NCBI GenBank assembly: GCA_022496805.1
Contig: CM040086.1
Coordinates: forward strand, 1,552,501-1,616,500
Source of the DNA: Pohlia nutans
Lineage: Eukaryota; Streptophyta; Bryopsida; Bryales; Mniaceae
Direction of reading: 5' to 3'
Length of the DNA stretch: 64,000 nt
Below, piece by piece: positions 11,570 through 21,348 of this stretch. A model generated the notes under the pieces. It saw only the letters and a list, made by a program, of their open reading frames with translations. It made no database searches and was not told the origin of the DNA. Both the position numbers and the translations under genes were made by a program. Position 1 is the first letter of the stretch. Each line of letters opens with the position of its first letter.

Positions 11570-12163
11570 TACACTGAAATATCATATACCGTGGCCTACA
11601 ATATTTTTGAATTGCCACACTAATAATTGATTTTCCAAAATATTGTGGTAATTTTCATTTGAATTTGTTCAAATAGATGAAACATTGTGTTCAGAATTTG
11701 TCCAAATGGATGAATGTAACCACAACAATTATCCACCCACAATGTATGGTGATTTAAGTGTAGCATTGTAAACCATCAATTCAAGATTTTTTCCTATAAA
11801 AAAGATATCAAGTCAAAGCAGCTTAAGAACGTGATGCAACTTGACACCACTCATGCCACTCATGGAATGACCCATAAGTGTCACCTCACAATTTTTGTTG
11901 TGTAAGTACTCTCAACAACTGCCATCAAAGGAATCTAAAACCAATCACTTGCTTGCGATCTAATTGGAAACTTTTACAAGTGTGCAAAATCGAGGATTTT
12001 AGGATTCAATTCATGATGCTTTTGTATTGGCAAAAATACCACCTATATTGCCCTTGGTTCACTGTAATGTTTCTTTCTCTCAACGGAATAAAGCGTCCTG
12101 TTGTTTCAAAAAAAACAAAAAACAACAGACCGCCTATATGTCGCAAGTGAATTCTAAATATCT
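11570..12163. other. Intergenic, nothing recognised
   Basis: No protein-like frame or repeat end was found. Short frames on both strands have unlikely composition. Confidence 0.4.
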
Positions 12164-12172
12164 TTGCATTTT

Positions 12173-12205
<33 letters not shown>

Positions 12206-12216
12206 CATATATATAT

Positions 12217-12301
<85 letters not shown>
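12164..12301. repeat. (AT)n microsatellite
   Basis: About 130 bp of alternating AT, interrupted on its left side by a few AC or ATAC units and pure from about 12222 to 12300. It produces spurious Tyr-Ile open frames on both strands. Confidence 0.97.
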
Positions 12302-12302
<1 letters not shown>

Positions 12303-12847
12303 CATGTGTTTTTTTTAATCATTCATATAATTTTTTAAATGTCAAATATTCAAATGACTGGTGGCGATGCTCATAGTAAATATCTTCCCACAACAATACT
12401 TGATGTCACCCATGATGTGTAGTGAGGCAATTTCAAGTTAACCCTTGAAGAACAATGCAAGCCCCACGGGCTTGACAGTATTTTGGGAGAATCTTGCTCA
12501 TAACTTTTACTCCATTGCACCAAATGAGGTTTTTTAATGCCAAATTGGACACCTTTGAGGGATTCATACTTTTTTAGAACAGAACCGAAGTGAATTAAAA
12601 AGAGAATCATGTTTAAAATGGAGTTTAATCCCTAAAGGTCCAAAGAGCCATTTCTGACCAGTATTATACATCGATATTTTATTGTATTTGGCATGGTTCC
12701 ACATCTCATATGGGTTTAAGATCAAAAGTGAAGTTAAAATTCACATCAATATGATTTTAATGAGCTATCGAGATTTAAATTTGGAACTTTCCATTTACAA
12801 TAAATGTCAAATATATGCCAACACGTATCTACTATATTATTATCCCT

Positions 12848-13887
12848 TTAACCCTTAAACGACCCATGGGGATGGTATATACGTTGTCGTATGATTGAGA
12901 TTTGCTACCAACAAGAAACTCTAAATTGGAATCTTAACCCTTTAGTGCCCAGCAAACCACATTATGGTCACTACAACGTCCGAAATGCAATTAGCAGAGA
13001 ATCCGTGAAGAATTGGAACTTCAGTTTTGAAGTTCAGATTTGCCCACATACATTACGCACCTTCCAGAAAAAGAAAATTTCAATTTGGAATTGTACAACT
13101 ATCAAAATACCTATCAACAGAACGCGAAAATACTGCAAATACTTGAAAATACAATAAATACTTACAAATACAACATATGTATTGTGTAGTATTTCTTGTG
13201 TTTGGAAGTTTGTTATCTTGTTTTATTTTTTTGGATTGTGTTCTCTTCTTCATCTTCCATTAGTGTGTGTAATCTAATCTTGACTAATGTACCCACTCCT
13301 GTCAATTTTCAACGTATAAAATTTTGTCCTAAACCGTACATGGAGAAGTCACTTTTACTTATAAATTTCACAATAATTATGTGTGAGTCTATTTTTGATA
13401 TGAAAGATTGCAACGGAGAGGTGTTGACATAGGGCATAGCTGAACTTCTTTGCTTTTATTTTTGAAAATTTACCTCAAATTATATTTAACTTTGAAGTCA
13501 CACACCCCCCAAAATCTCGTTATTGAGCGTGCATTATACAGTTCAAATACATACTATAATCTTCCGATCCCACCATCGGATGATTCTCAAATTTTAATAA
13601 AATGTGTGCTCTCGAGTTGAGAATAGAATTGTACGGTTACTTTCTAATTTAACCCATTCTATTTTTGGTGGTCTCAACCACAGTGAAAAAACCTACTGAA
13701 ATCCAGGGCTCTGAGCTACAGTACCCTAGGCACTAAAGGGTTAATAGCTCACCAGAACCGCATTGATGTAAATTTCAACTTCTCTTGTGCACCCAAACCC
13801 ATTAAATGTGTGGATCCATTCCAAATACAACCAAAATACACCGTATTTTACTGGTCGCCACGGCATGCTCAGACGTTTAGGGGTTAA
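12848..13887. mobile_element. TTAA element Y, third level of the nest
   Basis: Ends are TTAACCCTTAAACGACC and, inverted, CAGACGTTTAGGGGTTAA. It occupies the TTAA three bases inside the right end of X. The element is split in turn by G at 12934-13744. Confidence 0.6.
12934..13744. mobile_element. TTAA element, family G, innermost level (811 bp)
   Basis: Bounded by TTAACCCTTTAGTGCCC and, inverted, GGCACTAAAGGGTTAA: a perfect 13-bp inverted end plus TTAA. The interior resembles the element at 60773-61440 (shared stretch near TTTGTTATCTTG and the acceptor-poor tail). No transposase frame. Confidence 0.85.
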
Positions 13888-13945
13888 GGGTTAAAAGAGA
13901 TTTTGGGTGTGGAATCGGGAAAGCGTATGTCCTTTGAGGGTTTAA

Positions 13946-16800
13946 AATGTACAGTTTCTGCAATAAGATTCTCGGGGAAGAAAGGACTAGTGGTGCGCAG
14001 AATGGTGTTGGAATGGAGGAGTTGTTGTGTCCCATATGCAGAGTACCTAATGTGGACCCACACGAGGCTCAGAGTAATTGAAAACTTCTGTACAAGTCGT
14101 GGATTGGGTAACAACGTTCCAATCAAAGCCCGCTGTCCCGACGGACGGAGTGCGCCATTCTGAATGGGTCCAAGAAGAAAAAAAAAAAGGGCTCATTGCC
14201 CTGAAGATAAGCTGGCCTCAGCACTTATCTTTGCACATGATATATGGAAGAGATGTTCCTGGCTCAAACTCCATGATCGACCGTCACCAACTCAACTACT
14301 CCAAGAATGTGACTGACCTTTCTGAGGTCGATCATACGTGTAAAATCGATAATGTAGCCAATGCAAAAACGAAGACTTACTACCGTCAGTGGTGTGGTCC
14401 TTTGCTATTAGCCCACTGTTGCCCATGATTTTACTTCTTTATTTTAGAAACGATTTATCCTCAAATTCAATTCAATTTATGGCGACCAAATTCGATTTAA
14501 ATTTCATAACTTCCACTCCGCAGGTTCAAAAGCCGCAAAACAACTTTAGTACACTCGAGAACTTTCCGACGATACCAAGAATGCAACTAATGGACGCATA
14601 GTTCATAAGATGAAAATGTAATATACAAAACAAAACAAGCAAACAGTTAACCTTCCTTAATGTAAAGATTTGAGTGAGTGACTAACATAGAATTTGTTTT
14701 TGGTAATAATAATTAAGGCAGAAATTACATGGCCAAGATTATGGTACATTCATGGAGCTCGCTGGATAAAATGTACAAAGAATCTTATGATATAAATATA
14801 TCTATATAAATTTGTATTCGAACACCTTTTATTTAGGTTGGTCTATGAAAAAAATGAATAACATTATATAATTAAACAATGGATTTTAGTCTCAGGGAAG
14901 TCACTCTCAAAAATTACAATCGGCGTGCAAGAAAATATAGCCTTAATAAAACTTTGAAGGTGATTTTAAAAAATGAATTACATTAATGTAGAATGCTCTA
15001 TATTAATAAAAATGAGAACATTCTTGAGATATTAATAATTATAATAAGCGTTGCTTTTATTTAAGAGTACTTTCAAATACCCAGTTATCACAAGTGGTAC
15101 CTAAAAAAATACATAGAAACTTCTGGAATGCATTCATTGAAAAAAAAAAAGAGTAAATACATAGATACTTTGGAAATGATTTAATTGAAAAAAGAAAAAA
15201 ACATTGGGATGCTTTTAATACATTGATATACAGTTGAGAGCTCTAAAAAAATGTGTAATGTAAAGCAAAAGACGAGAGAAAATTTGCTTCTTGTGATTGT
15301 TTCCACAAGGATAATTTCATAAGTGCTTTGAAAAGATGAAGAACTTTGCCAATGAAGAAATACATACTCCAATGTAGAGCACTACATGGATTAGTAGCAA
15401 GTAATGTGATTTTCAAATTTGCTTGTCTACATTAAAGGCAAGTTTTGTTTTATTTTTTTAATGGAGAGGTATGCATGGTAGTATTCATTCATATGCTATA
15501 TCCCGATGTCTGATAGTTATGAACGTGCTTTCTTTTTAATTTTATAACATACTAAAGTCTTAGCAATGCGTATCAAAATTGCCTTGTTTGCCTTTGAAAT
15601 TTTTCATAAATTTTTTAAAAAAATGTTGAAAAAAAGAAAAACAAGTCGCTAGTTGTGTAGTATCTGCTTTAGAATTTACCCCAAATTTACTTTTACGACT
15701 TGTTCTTATTGTCCACTTTTGTAACTCCTCAAAACAAAATGTTTTCGTATTCCCTCCCCTTGTGGAGCAGAGAAAAAAATTGCATATGTAAAGACTTTAG
15801 GTTTAGAATGTGATTCTTCAACCTTCGGCAAGGTTGATCTTCAAGACTCCACTTATGAGAGCCAAAGTAATATGAGGTTAAAAGTGCATAGAATGATATA
15901 CCGTAAATAGTGTTGATGAATAGTGTTTCAATACATCAGAAAAGTTGGGCCATATTATTTTGGTGTCATTTTGACACCAAAGGCCGCATACATGTCATTT
16001 GAGTGTCATTTTATTCATACTAGGTTGGTATGGAGGTTGGCACCAAATTATCTTAATTGCATTTGGGTGATGGCCTCATATGGGTAAACCCTACTAAATT
16101 AGTGTGATTTTAGGTAAGGAACAAATATTGAAAAATTACAAAAATTAAATGGTGTTGTAGAAGGCATAGTAGGAGCCACATACACTGTGTTAAAAAAAGA
16201 ATTTTCGACACACAAAATAAGTTACACACATTCACATATATGGTTATGCGTAACCGGGGTACCCATATCAGACCATTACCGGCATTCCAATGCACTATTG
16301 TGACACCATATTCACATGCTTTGAAGTTCTTGATAGGCTATCACTAGATAACCATTAAATGTTGTTCAAATTGAAAAATATTAAACCACATACAAATCTA
16401 CTTTTGTTAAAAATAGTCAACAGCCAGTAAAAAATATTGTCAGGATCTCAGTGAGGGTTGTGAGGTTGAAAAAGAGACATGTATCATAAGTCATAACAAG
16501 TGGTCAACTGGTCACCTGGGCCCCAAAAGTAAAACACTGACTCATTGAAGCTCACAATTTTGAGTACACCTAAGCTTACGGACCTACCCTACTTCTGAAT
16601 CAATTTTGTTTAAAAAGTCTTAAGACCCATGATATCTATGTTATTGGGTGCTGAATCCGAGCTGGCATTCCAAATCTGACCCAGCAGTAGGGTACTGTAA
16701 ACTTGACCCTGTTTTGGTAGGGCAAGCAAAATGCGCGTGATTGTTGCATGCATGCCTGGTGATTCTCCACATAAACCAATTTATTAATAAAGCTCATCCA
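13946..16800. other. Intergenic, nothing recognised
   Basis: Several frames of 60-116 codons exist, but none has recognisable domains or consistent splicing. A cluster of TGTCATTTT/ATGACA words near 15955-16015 resembles the foldback repeat at 9285-9965. Confidence 0.4.
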
Positions 16801-16851
16801 TACAATAGAGTTATCCTTAAAGGGTTTGAATAAGATATCATGAGTTTTACT

Positions 16852-17639
16852 TTAACCCTTAACCCTTGAGTGATGGATCAACCATTTTATGGTCTCTGCC
16901 CTTTTTTTACGGGCTGCCCAAAATAGAAAAACTATTTTTTATAGAAAATAAAAAATATTTTTAAATAGGGAATCAAGTCTACTTTCCAACCCACTTTGAA
17001 TCATGTCAATCCGAGTTAAACTCCACCTGGGAGAAATTTTCAAAGAAAAACACTTCTACATTGGCTAGTGTTAGAAAACTTACTATTTGGGGAAAGTAAT
17101 GATGTTCTCTCCGTTGAAAAATTTGCAATTTTTGATTTTAGAATAGAACGTCTAGTTTTAACAAATCATACGAAATTTCAAATTCTAAAAATAAAATTTG
17201 TGATTCTTATAAATATTTGAAGTTAAATGCTTCTAAATTCATTATGAGATGATAAAAAGCTATTTTTTTATATTTGACCGTATGGAAAATTACTAAACAT
17301 CAAGCTCCTCATTTTCTCTTTTGGACCAAACTTCATCAAAGTTGAAGAAGTAAATTTTTATAATACATTTATGTTTTGCCCTTACCCCCTCCGTCATTTA
17401 GGGGTTAAACAACAATGCAAGCTCCACGGGCTTGGTTATATTTTGGGAGAATCTTGTTCATAACTTTTGCTCCATTTCATCAAATGGGGTTTTAAAAATG
17501 TTAAACCGAGCACCTTAAAAAGATCTATAATTCTTTAGAATAGAGCAAAAGTAAATTAAAAACAGAATCATGCTTAAAATGGAATTTAAAAGAGATTTTG
17601 GGTGTGGTATCAGGAAAGCATATGTCGTTTAAGGGTTAA
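16852..17639. mobile_element. TTAA element, family E
   Basis: The left end TTAACCC and right end GTCGTTTAAGGGTTAA flank body sequence ACAACAATGCAAGC to AAGCATATGTC. Insertion is at the TTAA of the hairpin MITE, whose intact copies read TTTACATTAATGTATTC and TTTGGTTTAATGTACTC. An F element is lodged in the TTAA of its left terminus. Confidence 0.8.
16859..17408. mobile_element. TTAA element, family F (550 bp)
   Basis: Ends TTAACCCTTGAGTGATGG and, inverted, GTCATTTAGGGGTTAA. It sits in the TTAA inside the left inverted repeat of the surrounding E element (TTAACCC|TTAA|ACAACAATGC). It matches F copies at 19744-20292 and, inverted, 26986-27528. Confidence 0.85.
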
Positions 17640-17706
17640 CATATTCTAATTTGTTCACTCCAAATTGTTGAAAGGTATGGAAGAGTTTGGTGGTTTGTAA
17701 ACTCAA

Positions 17707-18062
17707 GAGCATAGCCACCCATGCCCTCCCAAAGTGTCTTATTTTTTTATTTTTTTGAAACAACCATAATCCCAAAGTCTCTTACACTCAAGAACTAAAT
17801 GAAACTTGCCAAGGGCCTTTCAGAATTGCCTTTAAACTCTCAATCCTAGCGTGATAAGAAATGGCACTTCAAATCAGTGTTTAGTTGACTATATCGCACA
17901 ATCTACTTGTGATTGGTTTATTGACTATTTGATATGCACTCTTGATGTGTGAGGGGAGTGCAAGAGTGGGGGAGTGCAAGAGTGGGGGAGTGCTCTTCAA
18001 ATGTAGATGAATAATTTCAGCGAGTCCAAGTCCAGCTTTAGTATGCATGGGTGTGAATGCTC
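17707..18062. mobile_element. PIF/Harbinger-like MITE, GAGCAT family, copy 3
   Basis: Begins GAGCATAGCCACCCATGCCC and ends inverted with GGGTGTGAATGCTC. Flanks are TCAA and TCGA, an imperfect duplication. Contains a short tandem repeat (GTGCAAGAGTGGGGGA) near 17955-17990. Confidence 0.7.
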
Positions 18063-18100
18063 TCGATGAAAACTAGTTTTGTCATTTTTTTTGATGGCCA

Positions 18101-18198
18101 AAGGATCAATCCATTTCAATTTTTGTTGAGAAAACTCACTTTTTTTTTTTAAATTCTCAAAACAAGCCTATGGGGGTTCTTTGACGTTTAAGAGTTAA
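18101..18198. mobile_element. Truncated family D TTAA element (inverted)
   Basis: Contains the D terminus in inverse orientation: TTGAGAAAACTCAC, a poly(T) run and the end CTTTGACGTTTAAGAGTTAA. The rest of the element is missing. Confidence 0.6.
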
Positions 18199-18915
18199 AC
18201 TCAAATGCCATAAAACTCATTTTTATGACCTAAATTTAGTTCAAGCAACAAAAACATAGAAATTCAAAAATCATTACATGGACAACTATTTTTACTACAC
18301 TTTTTTGTAGGTGGGACCCCGTGTAAAGTCCAAAAATAGCTTTAATGATATGAATATAACTGACAAGGTAGCATGGCTAACAAAAATCCTTAACGAAAAA
18401 ATTGAATGAAAACAATTGATGAAGTAGTTGGAATTGAATAATAAATTATATTTATAAGTCTTTTTTTGGTCTCCACAGACATTTAGGGATTAACCCCCAC
18501 ATGCCTACAACCCTCTCTAAATTTGGAAATTTTGAAAAGATGCATCATAAAATGCAATTAAGAGGGATATCTAAGACTTGATGTGTAAATAAAATTTGTA
18601 AATTATGAGTACTAGATTCAATCTATACTAAATCTGTGATTGCAATCACTAATATTTTGTGTATAATTTGGAACTTAAAATTCAAAAATCTTTTGTAATT
18701 CAATTATGAATAAGATATTAACAATCTGTGAATGAAATTGTTGTGATGGGTTGAAATGTATTACTCTAAGTATACAGTATTGAATCTTTGGAGATTTTTT
18801 GATTGTTTAATTTGATGAGTTGACTTTTCAAGAGCACTTTTGAAAACTTTAGAACTAAGATCTTAAATTTTTTTTGATGAATCAATGCAACATGAAATGA
18901 GGCATAAAAACTTTA
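18199..18915. other. Repeat debris with one TTAA end
   Basis: A right-type end CAGACATTTAGGGATTAA occurs at 18476-18493; its partner may be the TTAA at 18195. The remainder is AT-rich with nothing recognised. Confidence 0.4.
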
Positions 18916-19217
18916 GAGCAGCTCCACCGCAGGCCCTCCCAGGGCCCTTGCACTCAAGAAGTAAATGAAAAGTGCTTAGGGCCCTCCCTCCTAGCGTGTC
19001 AAGAAATGGCCCTCCAAATCACTAATTAGTTGACTAAATCACTAATTAGTTGACTAAATCCCCACATTCTACTTGTGATTGGTCCATTGAATATTTAATG
19101 TGCACTTTTGATGTGTGAGGGCCCTCCAAGGGTGGGGGAGTGTGAGTGCAAGGGCCCTCCAAATGGTAATGAATAATTTGAGCGAGTCATCTCTGGTGTG
19201 TAGGAGTGGGGATGCTC
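18916..19217. mobile_element. PIF/Harbinger-like MITE, GAGCAT family, copy 4
   Basis: Begins GAGCAGCTCCACCGCAGG and ends inverted GGGGATGCTC, flanked by TTA on both sides (18913-18915, 19218-19220). Contains a tandem 23-bp duplication (CTAATTAGTTGACTAAATCA) near 19020-19060. Confidence 0.8.
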
Positions 19218-19366
19218 TTACAAGCCATCCTCCCTTTCCCAATCGGATCACTCATGCATCAAGCTAACTGCCCATAACTTCCCATAAAATCTATAGTAAA
19301 AAATTCACACTGCCAAAAGTGCAAGACGGATGGATGAAATCTATACATCGACCAAAGAATGGACGC

Positions 19367-20299
19367 TTAACCCTTAAACGTCAAAGCAAGCCCCACGGGC
19401 TTGGTGTAAAGGAATAATTGGAGAAAAAAGTTTCATTTCTCAACCAAATCAAGCGACACTTGTTGCGTTGGAAAGCTACTGAAAAAGCGATCTAGATTCC
19501 AAATTTTCGCCTCATTTGAGAGATTGTGGAATCGTTGGTAAGCAATCAAAGTTATCAAATTGAACAAGTTTTGAGATTGGGGCAGCTGAAGTTCAGCAGT
19601 GCCGCAGTGCTACAGTGCTAGCCAGCAGCACTGCAGAGCCGTTTTTGCCCAATTTATTTTTTTGGTTTTTTTATTTTTATTTTTTTCCTTCCCAAAAAAA
19701 ATTAGATTCCTTCCGGGCTGCCCCATTCAAGCCCTCTTGACGTTTAACCCCTAAGTGACCAATCAACCATTTTATGGTCGCTGCCCTTTTTTACGGGCTG
19801 CCCGAGATGAAAAAAAAACTTTTTTAGAAAATAAAAAATATTTTCAAATAGTAAATCAAGTCTACTTTCCAACCCAATTTGAATCATGTCAATCGGAGTT
19901 AAACTCCATCAAGGAGAAATTTTCAAAGACAAACACCTCAACATTGTCCTAGTGTTACAAAACTTACTATTTCGGGAAAGTAATGATGTTCCCTCTTTCT
20001 AAAATTTTGCTTTTTTGAACTTTAGAACAGAATGTCTAGTTTCAACCAATCATACCAAATTTGAAATTCTAAAAATAAAATTTGTAATTTTGGTGAATAT
20101 TCAACGATAAATGCTTTTAAATTCGTTTAATGAGTATCTAAAACATTTTTTGAAAGTTTGACCGTACGGATAATTACTAAACATCGTGCTTCTCATTTTT
20201 TCTTTTGGACCAAACTTCGTCGAAGTTGTAGAAGCAACATTTTATAACACATTTAGGTTTTTCCCTTACCCCCTCTGTCATTTAGGGGTTAAGGGTTAA
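19367..20299. mobile_element. TTAA element, family D, hosting an F element in its terminus
   Basis: Left end TTAACCCTTAAACGTCAAAG; right end GACGTTTAA, interrupted by F at 19744-20292, then GGGTTAA. The D body (19367-19743) is close to the copy at 9303-9669. Removing F restores the canonical end GACGTTTAAGGGTTAA. Confidence 0.85.
19744..20292. mobile_element. TTAA element, family F (549 bp), in a D terminus
   Basis: Ends TTAACCCCTAAGTGACC and, inverted, TGTCATTTAGGGGTTAA. It occupies the TTAA of the right inverted repeat of the D element. It matches the F copy at 16859-17408 closely over its length. Confidence 0.88.
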
Positions 20300-20954
20300 G
20301 CAGAAACGAGTTGAGCAAACAAGTCCAATGCAATTCAATATGAAGGATTACATTCATTATCTACTCCGATCGCAAGGACGCCGCAGAAATTCGCATACTC
20401 ACTGCAAAATATGACTTCATAGTTCAAAGACCTCATTGATCTGAACGACTTTACAACTGGACGATGTTATGGCTCCAGGAACAAACATCTCCATGAAATA
20501 ACAAGACAGGCATTAAAACAAAGAGATTTCTCGACGTTCTTACTCAACTGCGTACTTCAACAATAATATTTCATACGACTCAGAAAACAAATTCATCCAC
20601 ACAAAATAAAAAACAGAGGCAAATCTAATGCTGCGTCCGCAGTAACTTTATCAATTACTTGAAAGAAGCCAGAACATAATGCCCAATGCTATGGTACTGA
20701 GGCACCAATTCTCACCGGAATAAGAATACGAGCGTGTTCACTAAACACGCTCACCAAACTACGCTTGCTATAACTATCCTCAACAGTAAGGCCCTCTCCC
20801 CATTCCCCAAAACAAAATGCTCTGAACACTGTCCTTACAAAATTAAGCCACCGGTGATGCCTTCCACATGTCCTGCACCCTCTACACGCGGTATGCACAT
20901 TCACATTTTGCACATGCACACGTGTACCGACACACCGACTACGCACAGCCACGT
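20300..20954 (-). other. 3' flank and probable 3' UTR of the H+-pyrophosphatase gene
   Basis: Downstream of the stop codon at 20955-20957 on the minus strand. No other gene was recognised. The poly(A) site cannot be fixed from sequence alone. Confidence 0.5.
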
Positions 20955-21317
20955 CTAAGTCCAGATGCGGAACAACCACCCTCCGTTGGCTGCAAAGAAG
21001 GGTGCAAACACCAGCGACTCCACGGCCATCAGCTTGATCAAGATGTTCAGAGATGGCCCCGATGTATCCTTCAAAGGATCTCCCACCGTGTCTCCGATCA
21101 CGGCTGCCTTGTGGGCGTCTGACCCCTTGGGACCCAGCGATTTCGCATGCTCCGAGTTTCCAGCCTGAAACACAAACAGCCCAACCCATCAGGAATCCTG
21201 CCTTCCAGCAACAACTATTTCCAAGACAGAAACCCTTCCCATACTGCCAAGCACAACTCACGTCATGAAATAAGGCACTGCCACCTGCACCACTTCAAAT
21301 GCGTAAAAGACTCCTTA

Positions 21318-21348
<31 letters not shown>

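Larger units (their letters stand above)
12625..13894. mobile_element. TTAA element X, second level of the nest
   Basis: Begins TTAATCCCTAAAGGTCC and ends GGGTTAA. Removing it restores the uninterrupted family E sequence with a single TTAA. Its right terminus (TTAAGGGTTAA) carries an extra TTAA into which element Y has jumped. Only the first ~220 bp belong to X itself. Confidence 0.65.
12438..13945. mobile_element. TTAA element, family E, outermost of a four-level nest
   Basis: The left end TTAACCCTTGAAGAACAATGC and right end CGTATGTCCTTTGAGGGTTTAA match the ends of the E copy at 16852-17639. In that copy the middle reads GGAATTTAAAAGAGATTTTGG without interruption; here it is broken at that TTAA (12625-12628 / 13891-13894) by 1.26 kb of further TTAA elements. 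Confidence 0.8.
16806..18100. mobile_element. Hairpin MITE left arm, broken by two nested insertions
   Basis: The sequence starts TAGAGTTATCCTTAAAG as in the hairpin at 8743. It is interrupted at TTTACTTTAA (16852-17639, TTAA elements), resumes as TTAACATATTC, and is interrupted again at 17707-18062 by a GAGCAT MITE. It resumes as GAAAACTAGTTTTGTC and stops near the hairpin centre; the right arm is missing. Confidence 0.75.

Noticed and set aside
12006..12376. Several overlapping frames of Tyr-Ile repeats on both strands
   Set aside because: They are translations of the (AT)n microsatellite and have no codon bias or domain.
13903..14428. Overlapping plus frames of 86 and 116 codons
   Set aside because: They overlap an equally long minus frame, start inside the right end of a family E element and show no protein-like pattern.
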